In this document: positions 37,634 to 49,500 of the stretch, in pieces | Layout of the letters: every line of letters starts with the position of its first letter | Position numbering within the stretch: position 1 is the stretch's first letter | Assembly (NCBI GenBank): GCA_028274465.1 | Contig: CM051456.1 | Location: 78,602,753-78,666,752, forward strand | Reading direction: 5' to 3' | Length of the DNA stretch: 64,000 bases | From: Plantago ovata | Taxonomy: Eukaryota; Streptophyta; Magnoliopsida; Lamiales; Plantaginaceae | Notes under the pieces: generated by a model | The model's database searches: none | Seen by the model: only the letters and a program-made list of their open reading frames with translations | Told to the model about the DNA's origin: nothing | Made by a program: the position numbers and the translations under genes

Positions 37634-40600
37634 CTAGAGCCAGTCACCTTTATGCTTAATGCTTAGATTAACATAATGTCTTAAGTGGGCATCCACTGAT
37701 AAGACCTTGGTGAAAGGATCTTCCACGTTGTCCGTGGTTGAGACACGTTCTATACTAACTTCTCCTCTATCAATAATCTCACGTATAACGTGATACTTTC
37801 TAAGTACATGTTTGTTCTTGTTCGTAGATCTAGGCTCCTTGGCTTGAGCGACGGCGTCCGTGTTGTCACAATAAATCGTTATTGGACTTGGAGCAGGAAC
37901 AACCCTCAATTCCTTCAAGAACTCTGAAATCCAGACAGCTTCTTTCGATGCTTCTGATGCAGCAATGTACTCGACTTCTGTGGCTGAGTCAGCAATCGTG
38001 GCTTACTTAGAACTCTTCCAACAGATAGCTCCTCCGTTCAATTTGAATACGTATCATGTCTGTGACTTAAAGTCATTAGGATCTGATTCAAATCCAGCGT
38101 CGACATAACCAGACATCTTTAATTCTGGTTCTCCACCAAACACCAAGAACATTTCCTTAGTCCGTCGAAGGTACTTAAGAATGTTCTTTACAGAAGTCCA
38201 GTGAGGTACTCCTGGATTCTGTTGGTGTCGACAAGTGACACTAAGCGCATATGCCACATCTGGCCTTGTGCAATTCATTGCATACATAATAGACCCTACT
38301 GCCGAAGCATAGGGCACACGACTCATTGCCTTTCTTTCTTCATCAGTTTTAGGACTATCCTTAATTGATAGCACGATCCCATGCCTAGCTAGGAGAAAGC
38401 CTCTCTTTGAGTCGTCCATCTTATAATGCTTCAGTATTTTGTCGATGTAGGTGGACTGTGTCAATCCTAACATCCTCTTGGACCTATCTCTATAGATCTT
38501 TATCCCTAGGATGTAGTTCACTTCACCCAAGTCCTTCATTGAGAAGGTACTTGATAACCAAACTTTAGTCTCTTCTAGCATAGAGACATTGTTTCCCATG
38601 ATCAAAATGTCATCAACATAAATGATCATGAAAACGACTTCCTTTTCGCTGTGCCTAGTGTAGACACAGGGATCTTTTACGCTTCTGACGAAGTCAAACG
38701 ATTTGACAGCTTCGTCAAGGCGGATATTCCAGCTCCTAGACGCTTGCTTTAGCGCATAGATGGATCTCTGTAATTTGCATACATAAGTTGACCTGGTTTT
38801 ACTAATAAAACCTTCCGGCTGTACCATATAGACCTCTTCCTCAAGGTTTCCATTGAGGAAGGCAGTCTTTACATCCATCTGCCAGATCTCATAATCATAG
38901 TAGGCAGCTATCGCAAGTAGAATTCGAATAGACTTCAACTTTGCTACCGGTGAAAAGGTTTCATCGTAATCGATGCCATACCTTTGTGTGTAGCCCTTCG
39001 CCACAAGTCTAGCCTTGTGCGTTTGTACCTTGCCATCGGCATTTATCTTTCGTTTAAAGACCCATTTGCACCCAATAGGTCTAACCCCTTGGGGCAAGTC
39101 TACCAAGCTCCAAACTTGGTTCAGGTACATGGAGTCTATTTCCAATTCCATGGCCTCTTGCCATCTGTCTGAGTCAATATCATTTATTGCCTCTTTGTAG
39201 GTCTCGGGGTCTTCCCGATCTGATAAGCCAACATCAAGTTCACTGATGTCTTCTATCATAAGGCTTTGCTTCTGAGGTCCTTTTGGGATCCTCTTCGACC
39301 TACGGAGCTCAACTGGTGCTTCTGTCGGCGTTTCTGGTGCTTTTCTTTTCTGGCTTCATGTAACACGAACATTATCAGTGGGCACTGATGCAGCCGGTCG
39401 CATGCTACGACCCTGTTCCCTAGCGGGAGGCTGCTCTTGTGCAACTTGTTCCACAAGTTGATTGACAACGGGTTCTATTGGTGTGGTTTCAACTGTTGAT
39501 CTAATCACAGGACTCCCACTGACTATGACATGCCTAGCAAGTGTCATATCATTACCCTTGTCTGCTTCGAAAGTTCCCACTGAACTTGAGTCCAAATCAG
39601 AAGATTTAGAGAACTCATGTTCGCGCGTGTCAAAGTCTTGAATTTCTTCAAGTTCTAGCATATCATCTAACCCCTCTTCTTCGAGGTATTCTGCTTCTAA
39701 AAACTTGACGTTTCTAGATACTATCACCTTGTGATCTTCAGCATGATAGAATTCATAGCCACTCGTCTGACGAGGATAGCCTATGAAATAAACTTTGACA
39801 CCCTTGGCATCTAACTTATCAGTGAGCAACAATTTGACTATCGCAGAACAGCCCCAAGGTCTAAGATAGCCCAGTGAGGGCTTCTTTCCTTTCCATAACA
39901 CATAAGGAGTTTTCTCCACTGATTTAGATGGTACACGGTTCAGAATGTAGATTGCAGTTTTGTAGCGCATATCCCCATAGATATTTTGGAAGAGTCGAGA
40001 ATCCAATCATTGATCTCACCATGTCTAGCAGGGTTCGATTCCTTCTCTCAGACACACCATTTAATTGTGGTGTTCCAGGAGGGGTCCATTGCGATGGAAT
40101 TCCATTCTCCTTCAAGTAGTTGATAAATTCTTCACTAAGGTATTCACCTCCTCGATCTGATCGAAGAGTGACTATCCTTAGGTTCAATTCATTCTCGACC
40201 TCATTCCTAAACTCCTTGAATTTCCCAAAGGTCTCAGATTTATTCTTCATAAGATAAATATATCCATACCTTGAGAAATCGTTAGTAAAGGTAACGAAGT
40301 AAGAATAACCTCCACGTGCTTGGACTTTAAAAGGTCCACATACATCGGTATGTATGAGCTCTCAGCAGCGAGTGGCACGAACACCTTGTCCAACAAAGGG
40401 TTTGTTCGTCATCTTACCCTTAACACATGATTCGCATGTACCATATGATTTGAAATCAAATGGTTCTAAGTAGTCCAACTTCCTTAGTCTTTGAATCCGT
40501 GTTTCATTGATATGGCCTAGCCGACAATGCCATAGATAAGATGGATTATTCTTCCTACTTGAAGACGGTTGTTTGTTATGTATTTGAAATAAAGATAGAC

Positions 40601-41740
40601 TACTTTGCAAATATATAAACCATTCACTAAGCGAGCCTTTCCATAATACTGGTCATTTAGCGAAAAATAACAAGTATTATTAGCAAAACGAAAGGAAAAA
40701 CCCAAATTGTCCAACAATGAAATGGAAATAATATTTCTGACAATGGGTGGAACAAAATAAACGTTATCAAGTTCTAAACATTGTCCTGATGGTAAATCTA
40801 TCTTACAGCGTCCAACGCGTTTGGCTTCAACTGGATTGCCGTTCCCAACATGCAAGTCGATTTCACCTTGCTTGACTAGCCTGTGTTCAATTAGCCCCTG
40901 CACATTATTACAAATGTGTGAGCCACAAGCTGTATCTAATACCCAACCATTGGAGTCAAAAGTAGTCATGTTCATTTCAATAACAAACATACCTGAGCTA
41001 GAAGCCGATGGCTCCATAGCTTGATCTGCCCTCAGCTGAGGACAATCCTTCTTCCAATGGCCCTTGAGTTTGCAATAGAGACAAATCTCCATCCTAAGTC
41101 AAAACTTAGCCATCTTACGATTGCGTGCATTCTTGCCACCCTTGTTCCCTTTGGGTCTACGATTGACCCTTAGAAACTCGTTGGCAATAGGTCTCTCAGC
41201 AATCGACTCTGTTGCTGTCCCGACTTCGGGATTCTGAATAGATTGCAACAATCTTTCCACGATCAAGATAATGGAAGCCTTAGCTTCTAGCTCCAAGCCA
41301 TATCCAACAAGTTGAAAGAGAAAATCAATCAATGACTTGACTTGTTCAGGCGACAGCTCTTTTGTATCAAGTCTTTGGATAAGCATGATCTTGATAGCTT
41401 CGAACCCTTCACACATCCTTGGAGTATCCAAGAATGAGGAGAGATATCTCACAATCTCATATGGTTCCTTGTCTCGACATGGTCCAACCATATTGTCAGA
41501 CATAGCATTCAGCAACAAATTCTTCACAAACTCGGCATTTTCCACTGACATCTCATAATAGCAATCATAGGTTGCAGTAGTCAACTCAGTGGGAGGTGGA
41601 GGGATAGGTTCGTCTAACACATACTCAACCTCGTTGTGCCATAGCACCCTTCGTACCTCATGGATCCAATCCACGTAGTTTGGTCCTGTTAGCTTTTGCA
41701 ACTCCAAGTTGGCAATGAGCTCGGAGGACGGTATAGCCAT
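37634..41740 (-). pseudogene. Copia C gag-pol, broken
   Basis: Gag begins MAIPSSELIANLEL at 41740. The zinc knuckle CLYCKLKGHWKKDC lies near 41080, the protease region (VLDTACGSHIC) near 40950, the GAG pre-integrase region at about 40610-40380, the integrase core at about 40360-39790 ([17 protein letters not shown]), the reverse transcriptase at about 39200-38400 (AFLNGNLEEEVYM, YVDDIL) and the RNase H at about 38060-37660. The order is that of Ty1/copia. Most of the reverse transcriptase region is a long uninterrupted stretch, but the polyprotein as a whole is disrupted several times. Confidence 0.9.
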
Positions 41741-42823
41741 TTCTATTTTCCTAAGGAGAAATAATATAGAACGAAAATAATAAATCAACTATTGAAATAC
41801 TATTTCTAAATACACAGTCAACATAACTAAACAACAAGGTCCTTTAGCTGTTTAGCTTCCACTATTTTCACATATGTTTGCCCCCAAAACAAACATACGG
41901 GTAATGTCCAACAAGTTACCGTAGTGGCCAAGATCCAAATCCATACTATGCTATACTCCAACGGGGGCTGGTTGCATAACATAATATGACCGGTAGGACT
42001 ATCCAATTGCGTCACGCAACTATCGAGGTCGCTAGATACAATATGCAGTAAGTTATAACCATAGGCTTACTCTAATCTGACGATCACTGCGAGTCTGCAA
42101 GACGAGGTTGGGGGAAACGCAATGAAAATTCAGAATTAAAGCACCCCATGGAAAACATCTCAGAAACACACACGTATACATATTTCTGCACTTATATTGG
42201 TTGGGGCTTGTAGCTTGAGGGTTGTTATCAGTCATCTACAAACAAATAAGGGCGCCGCCTACCCATCATGCATGAGCGGTCTACACGTAATGGATGCCGT
42301 CTATCCATTCTAGTTCTAAACGCGGTCAAGCACATAATGGGCGCCGCCTACCCATACATAAAAATATACGGTCCGACAAATAAGAGGGCGCCGCCTACCC
42401 TCGCATGCATAGCGGTCGAACGGAAAGTAAAATACGTGGTATTTAAACATGCATTGTCAAACAATAGCATATCGAGCAAACAAACAAGTAGTAGCCTATG
42501 TGGATGCCAAATGACTTCATAATTTCATTATGAAAATTATAATCCCATACTTATAATCTCTATGAAAAATTGAAAATTTGGACTAGATTGAAAAATCGAA
42601 AATTCTATTGACCAGGTAGCAATTTTCGAAAAACCGAAGGACTCAATTGTAATTTTCCAAACCTTGGAGGTGTTAAATTCAAAATTAAAAAGTAGAAAGA
42701 CTTATTTGTAATAAATAATAAATTGATAAATCACAAATAAGCCCCTCAACTTAATATTAATTAAATTTAACCCCTCTAATTAATAATAATTACAATTAAA
42801 TTCCCGTCCCCTAGGGCGCCTGC

Positions 42824-42921
<98 letters not shown>

Positions 42922-42980
42922 CATAATCACATAACATATATACGTATATACATAATCAATTAACCTCGCTCTGATACCAC
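41741..42980 (-). other. Copia C leader with primer-binding site and repeat units
   Basis: The primer-binding site TGGTATCAGAGC is the complement of 42968-42979, one base from the LTR. A TA array follows (42828-42915), then a GC patch and GGTAGGCGGCGCCC units (42240-42420). No gene is present. Confidence 0.85.
42828..42915. repeat. (TA)n microsatellite in the copia C leader
   Basis: Pure TA dinucleotides at the same leader position where element A instead joins to the decayed copia B (12762-12773). Confidence 0.97.
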
Positions 42981-45090
42981 TGTAAGAAAATATGGTCAGA
43001 GTTACCCCTAGGGTACGCAGCGAAATTTCAAAAATTTTCTTAACATGCAGGTTAATTGATCATGCATATAACGTATATAATAAACACATTAATCAGAAGA
43101 CTTACAATACTCCAAAAAACAAGAATAGGTATTGAATCGATATGCCAATCGATGAAGTTTTCGTAATAGTCCGGTGAATCTTCTTTTTCGTCGAAGTCGA
43201 AGATATCTGCAATGCTTTGATTATCTGCAAGACAATAAAAGTTAGTTTATAGCTCTTTGAACCTCAACCTTGGTATCCACGGATGAACAACTTATCGGAA
43301 AGAATGCTAGGATATTCTTTATGTGGCCAAGAAGATGGGGCGGCGATTTTCCTCCGGTGGAGAGTGGCGCGCGCGGCTAGGGTATTGAGGTAGGGGAGAG
43401 CTTTTTATTTTCTCTGAGAAAGGTAGAATAATTCTCTAAGAATTCGGTATTAAAAAGGCTCTCTAATGACCTGCTTATATAGTAGTCAATAGAAGCCTAA
43501 AGAAGATTCTTTTAGTCTTCATAAAGGAATAAGAACTCTAATTCTTATTGCACAAGGAAACCAATTTAAGTCTAGATTCATTCTCAATTAAGTTAGAACT
43601 CAATTAGGAAACTCTAACTTAACCCTTGACTTCTAATATGGGAAGGAGTCGAAACTCCCTCCCATACTACTACTACACGCGGCCGGCCAAGGGGGAGTAT
43701 GTGGGTCCCAATTTTGGGACTCACTTATAATTCGAAGGCAATGCAAACTCTAAGTAGATTTTGCCCATGTGCATATATTAATTCTAAATTAATATATCCT
43801 TTCAGATCAAACCTCTATTATATTTCTAAAATATAATCTTTAATTGTATTTTTACATAAAATACAATTAATCAATCAATTCAATTAATAATTCCAAATTA
43901 TTAATTGAGCCACAAATAATTATAATTAATTCCAAATCAATTATAATCCATCAATCACAATTAATTCTAAATTAATTGCGATTCCATCTTCAAGGATATT
44001 CGGACAAGCTGACTCACCACAAGTGTGACCCATAGGGCCTCATTGTATTAAGCAAGTTCTACACTAGGCAACATGGAATTCCTAGACGGTTCCATTTGCA
44101 ATATTAATACATGAGGACGTTTGAGAGGTTTCTCAAAGCAAACCCTTTCGTTGTGAAGTCTGTTGCGCTCAACGCGGCGATGGTAACGTCCCTTCATCTG
44201 ACTGTTTTGAATGCATCTAGGATCGATGATGTGTCTATCCCAATAATACATCCACGGGCGTCTTTAGTGAGTTGCTTGGTGAATCCAATATCTATTATGA
44301 CTATCATAATAATATTGATACGCTGGCCAGCGGTTTAACCAATCACAACTATGATCGACTATGAGCAGTGCTCTCCTGTGCTACACGTGAGAGATGAATC
44401 CTTCACAGAATCATTTATCACCCTCATTTGTATGTAGCCATAATCCTGGATCGTGTCTTGGGTCAACTGCTTATTCAGAGCTGACATCGACGGGTCCACC
44501 AAGGATATGGGGCAACAAATGTGATGATAAAGTCCTGTAAGTCCAAAGGACGACTGGCATCACTTCGACAATTTTCCGATTCCCATAGACACTTCGGTGT
44601 AGAGTATACATCGATGGGAGTTTCCGGTGGGTACTTCCATTGTTCGGTAATCACCCTTTGAACAACTATGCAGAGTTATGGGAACGTTTCTAGATTGTCT
44701 AACAATCCGTTCCGTGGCCGTGGGATCGGCTCACACTTGCTCTAACAAGTATAACCTCCACGCATACTAGTCTCACCTGGTTCATTCAGACCCCTACATC
44801 CGAGATGAACCTCGACTAGGGAGAGTTTGGGATAGATGATAACTCACATAGCTCCCACTATCTGTGTGATCGGTCATCTATATGAGGGGACATGTTTGAT
44901 ATCAATACAGACAGGAATAGAGATATGACATGTTGTATGCCTGGTGTAATATAAATATGAAAGCGATACTCAATAGTCAAACAAACAAACATATATTATA
45001 TTACGTTGACCTGTGTAATAGTACATATATGCCCTTAATAAGGGTTGTATGCCCTTAATAAAGACTGTCTCTAGGACATATACACTATCA
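42981..45090 (-). repeat. Copia C 5' LTR (2110 bp)
   Basis: Pairs with 35509-37619. The outer end TGATAGTG abuts the AAAAA duplication. Confidence 0.95.
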
Positions 45091-45095
45091 AAAAA

Positions 45096-45729
45096 CACTT
45101 ACAAAACTGGTCGCCGGTGAAATCCCTTCCCCTAAATGTTTCGAGCTGCAAAACAGACTCGACAAAACAGAATATGTTGACCCAAAGTATGACAACAAAG
45201 AACAAGTTACTCGAAAATCAAGATGTTTATTCCGAAGTGAAAACATTGAAAACTCAGAACCACAAGTTCAAATCATAATGCCTCAAAACAAAATTTCGAG
45301 AAAAGAGTCAAAACGAAAAGCAAATATAACCACTTCGAAAGTGACATCAACTGTGAGCTTTGAAGCCACATGAAGAACTACCGACTTATGAAGAACGGAT
45401 GATCGACAAGAAGCAAACAAAAGTTCCTCGAAAGATTGTCACCACATTCTTTGAGAACTTGGGGGACTGATGATAGGGTACTCAATTTCCATCAAGACCT
45501 CGAAGTAACTTATGACATGCACACATGGACAAAATCTATCATGTCTAGACCAAAAAGGTCAATTTCCATCAAAGATACTACACCACCAAAACGAGCAAAG
45601 ACAAGATGATATAAATCCAGACGAAAGAAGAAACATTTGAAAAGGATGGCTCACCCAGACCCCATGACTTCCCAAGAAGAAGAAAGTTTCGATAGATTAA
45701 CTTACGAAATCTCTAAAAACTTGGGGGAC
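45096..45729 (+). other. Probable 3' end of a gypsy-like element, with repeated polypurine-type motif
   Basis: Non-coding, with many TCGAAA words. Two copies of ACTTGGGGGACTGATGAT end at about 45475 and 45736, about 260 bp apart. In Tat-type gypsy elements a TTGGGGGAC tract precedes an LTR starting TG. The duplication suggests either a repeated 3' end or two nested LTR starts. Confidence 0.4.
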
Positions 45730-46170
45730 TGATGATATGGGTATATATGTCACCACTATGACAAGGTCTCGAAATACAAAACCACCATCGAAATGACATC
45801 AGACACCCTTGAAACATATGCATCCTCGAAGCCACCAAGCATTCACACCGTTGAAGAGTCTACACCCTCGAAAGGACAGACACCCTCGAAACACCTACAA
45901 TCAGCTAGGAGCTACAACGCTGGTCTGAGCATCGGCAGGCCGATAAATCACTAACCGCCCCACCCGTCCCCAGGTTTCCGCTAAGAAAAAACCCAAGAAC
46001 TACTCTTAAGGGAGAATAACTTGGAGATGACGAGGAAAACAGCATGGTACACATTTTACCCTCATAACTATGTGTTTGTTTGTTATCTTTCGATCACTCA
46101 ATAAATTACATATTTTTCATGTGTTTGTTTGTTGTCTTTTTCGATCTCTCAATAAATTATCGCCGGCTCA
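45730..46170 (+). repeat. Putative gypsy (Tat-like) LTR, 441 bp
   Basis: Begins TGATGATATGGG after a TTGGGGGAC purine tract and ends near CCGGCTCA. It includes AAGGGAGAATAACTTGGAGA and two copies of a 38-bp TGTGTTTGTTTGTT to CAATAAATTA segment (46070-46107 and 46121-46160). I cannot see a partner LTR, so its family and boundaries are uncertain. It lies about 390 bp upstream of the eIF2B alpha start codon. Confidence 0.45.
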
Positions 46171-46234
46171 GGAAAAAAATAAATTTGAACACAAAATTTG
46201 TAATCCTAAAACCGTGTTGAGCAATACTTTTTCC

Positions 46235-46379
46235 CTATGTTTTGAAACTGAGAACCGGAAATCGAGCCGGACATCCCCAAAAGAGGTCGGACCGGGGTCA
46301 ATAAGGTTGAACCACTTATCCACCAGTTCACGTCCGAACCGGTCTAACCGGCCGGTCGAACACGTTTTTGAAAACATAG
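46235..46379. mobile_element. 145-bp MITE, Mutator-like, with 9-bp target duplication
   Basis: Ends are CTATGTTTT and AAAACATAG. They are flanked on both sides by the perfect 9-bp repeat ACTTTTTCC (46226-46234 and 46380-46388), the target-site size of Mutator-superfamily elements. The interior is GC-richer with GACCGG/CCGGTC words. No coding capacity. It sits about 180 bp upstream of the eIF2B alpha start. Confidence 0.85.
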
Positions 46380-46562
46380 ACTTTTTCCCACTGAAGAGTA
46401 AAATTGGTTCTGCCTTTCGGTACTGGGTTTTTGTAAGTTCAAGTTGATGTTCTAGTCTCCAACAAAAGAAAAATTGCGATTCTGATTCTCTGATTCGAAA
46501 CCCCTTTAATTAGGGCCACTAATAATTCTATTAACAAAAATTAACATAGAACCACAAAAAAA

Positions 46563-49500
46563 ATGTGGTACAGATCAGCCTCTTTCATTCTCGACAATCA
46601 GCTGCAACAAAACAACAACAACGACACCGTTTCTCTCACCGGAAGCCGCCCCCTCTCCCCAATGGCGACCGAAAACCCTAACCCTACCATGTCACTCTAC
46701 TACCAAACACGCGCCGCTCACCACGCCGTCGTCACCAGTGATTGGCTCGCTCAGGCGCAAGCCGCCGTCGCCCTACCCACTGACGAACCGGTCCCGGTCA
46801 ATTCCGTTTCTGCCGAAGACAGTAGTACTGAGGGTTTTAGCGTCGTCGATGAGTTCAATAGCTGGCGTAAACAGCCCGAGTTGGCCGAGGCTGTCGCCGC
46901 GATTAGGGCTTTGGCTTCTGTTATCCGGTCTAGCCAAGCTACAACTATGATGGAGCTGCAAATTGAGCTTAAGAAAGCTGCTGATTCACTCAAAGTAAGT
47001 CGCCTTTTGTTCAATTGCTCTCTATTTTACATAAATCAAAAGCTTCTAGAACCGATTGGTGAGCTACTAGTATTTTGTGTGTTTACATATATAATCATAT
47101 ATAATCGAATCGAATTAAACATACTCCGAAATTTATTTATAGCAGCAGTATACTTTTTAGTGGCTATGAAGTTAGAGATGAACTTGTGTTAGACAATCTA
47201 ACTGACGCGATTAATAACGATTAATAACTAGGCGATGTGCCTAATTTATAGGAATCTCTTTGGCTTGTATATTGCTATGTACTGTGGGTTCAAGTAGATT
47301 GCAAATTATATTCAACATAAAATTTGACCCTTCGAGTTAGGTTGCTGTGTGTGGAGAACTCTGTATATGGTGGTACTAGACAAATAAAGTTTGATCCATG
47401 ATTCTGGGGGTTTCGCTTCATTTTGACATATCATTTTCAGAAATTCTTGCTGCAAATATGCAGAAGGACATAATATATTTATATGTTAAAGTGTATATAA
47501 TTTGGAGAAGTATTGACATTTCATTTTTGTATATGGGTGATGATGTACGTGTTATATATTCCTAGCATTCAACAATTTAAGTAGGATGCCTGAACCTGAA
47601 CAATATTGGATGACAGTAACTTAAGTTGGCTGCCAACTTTGGAGTGAATGATGTTAGTGCTGAATAAATACTTTATATTCACCATCTTCTGAAGTCATTT
47701 CCACTCCAACTTAACGTATGTACCATTCTGATCTTGAACAAGGACTCAAATAAAACCCACTGCAGAAGCAGAGTGGGTGCTAGACTCATGATTACATGAA
47801 TATTACAAACTTGTATGACTTCCGAGTGACTCTGTTCTGGACTTGTACAAGCTTTTTACTCTTCATACCATTGGAATGCATATGTTACCCACAGTTCTCT
47901 CTCTAAACCATGATAGTATTATTGTGTTTATCATATCCTAACCTTGTTTGGTTGATGTAGTTTAGCATGACTACATTCCTATTTTTGTGATTTATCAACT
48001 ACTTTATTGAAGAATGTTGAAGTAGACTGACAAGTTAACTTTTTTGTGCTTGCATCTATCATGCAGTCCTGGGATACCACGTCTATCTCTCTAACAGCTG
48101 CGTGTGATCTATTCATGCGTTATGTGACAAGAACTTCTGCTTTGGAATATGAGGACTTCAGTTCTGCAAAATCTCGGCTTCTTGAACGTGCTGAGAAGTT
48201 CGGAGAGATATCACATAAGGTGCCTATTTGCTGGCTAATTTTTTGGTTCATCAAATCTCTACCGTGATAGCTAACCAACTGTTTTTTATTTAAGCACCCT
48301 AAGATAAGATCTGTTTTCTTTATTTCTGACTTCAGGCGCGGAGAATAATTGCGATGCTAAGTCAAGATTTTATTTTGGATGGCTGCACCATTTTGGTGCA
48401 TGGCTTCTCGCGAGTGGTGCTGGAAGTATTGAAAACTGCAGCTCAAAATAAGAAAGTCTTTCGAGTTTTCTGTACAGGTGTGTATTCTTGCCTGTTCAGT
48501 TGTATTATATTACATGACAGTAAAATGTCTACATAATAAATTCAGGTAACTCTGTAACTCCAGTGCGAAAGTAATCCATATTCTTTTGTTTCTTTGGCAT
48601 GGATCTATATAGGTTTTTTTTTTCCTAGGTTCTTCTTACTTTAATGAAACAGAGGATAATTTGTAATCAATAAGTTTCTACATCCTTTTAGAATGTTCTT
48701 GTGTCGAGGTCTGGAAAGTGATGGGAGTGGTCCGGAAATATGGGCTAATTTACTCACATGGTAAATACACATTTTTTTTAATAAAGATTTTTTATAGGAA
48801 CCCGAATGGCTAACAGCCTAACACACCAAAAGACTACCCTATGAATGTTAGCACAAATCCAAATCAGCAAGGATGATCTTAAACAACAAAAGATGTTCCT
48901 ACTAGACGTACCTACTAGTCCGAATGTTACCAATGGTAACTATATATTCTTTTTAGAAACATTTCATTGTGAAGGTCTTCAATGTGATGGAAGTGATCAG
49001 GAAAGACAATAATATTACTTCAGTTGGTCTATCATTCAACCCTATTTGTATTGGTTAACATTCATTCACTTTGGTTGTACTCCATAATAACATTTGGACT
49101 GATTTTTGAATTAACGTTATTACTTGTACTAAATCCCACCTACTGTACAAGACTAAAATTTGCAGAAGTTTTTATTTGGGGATCCTTAATGTGAAAGAGG
49201 TTGTTTCCATAACTAGCCTTTACTTGGTGTATTACGACCCAGAGCCACCCAACCTTCGATTCTCATTTCACCTTCTTTCATATATGAATATGAAAGTTTT
49301 TGATAAGCTCATTAGTTGCCTAATAGTCACACCTCAACTTTTTCATGTTTTGGTCCCCAATTCAGTATTGGACTTTTGGCCAATGAAGACAAAATCCTTT
49401 ATTTGTGCACTAGGATAAAAAATTGGCTTTACTGTAGTTTATTTCATTGGGAATCTTGCTGAACTTGAAGGTTCTAAAGAGTACACAATCTAGCTCATGG

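Larger units (their letters stand above)
35509..45090 (-). mobile_element. C: Ty1/copia LTR element, full structure, same family as A
   Basis: A minus-strand element of 9582 bp with both LTRs (2110 and 2111 bp), a primer-binding site, leader, gag-pol, polypurine tract and a 5-bp target duplication AAAAA (35504-35508 and 45091-45095). Order on the minus strand is 5' LTR 45090-42981, leader with a TA array and GGCGGCGCC units, gag from 41740, pol domains, polypurine tract 37630-37621 and 3' LTR 37619-35509. The coding region is broken at about half a dozen places. The LTRs differ at about 3 percent over the first 450 bp I compared, mostly transitions. At a usual plant rate this implies about one million years. 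Confidence 0.95.

Noticed and set aside
46070-46447. A 125-codon plus-strand frame upstream of eIF2B alpha.
   Set aside because: It runs through the putative LTR end and the MITE, and has no recognisable domain.
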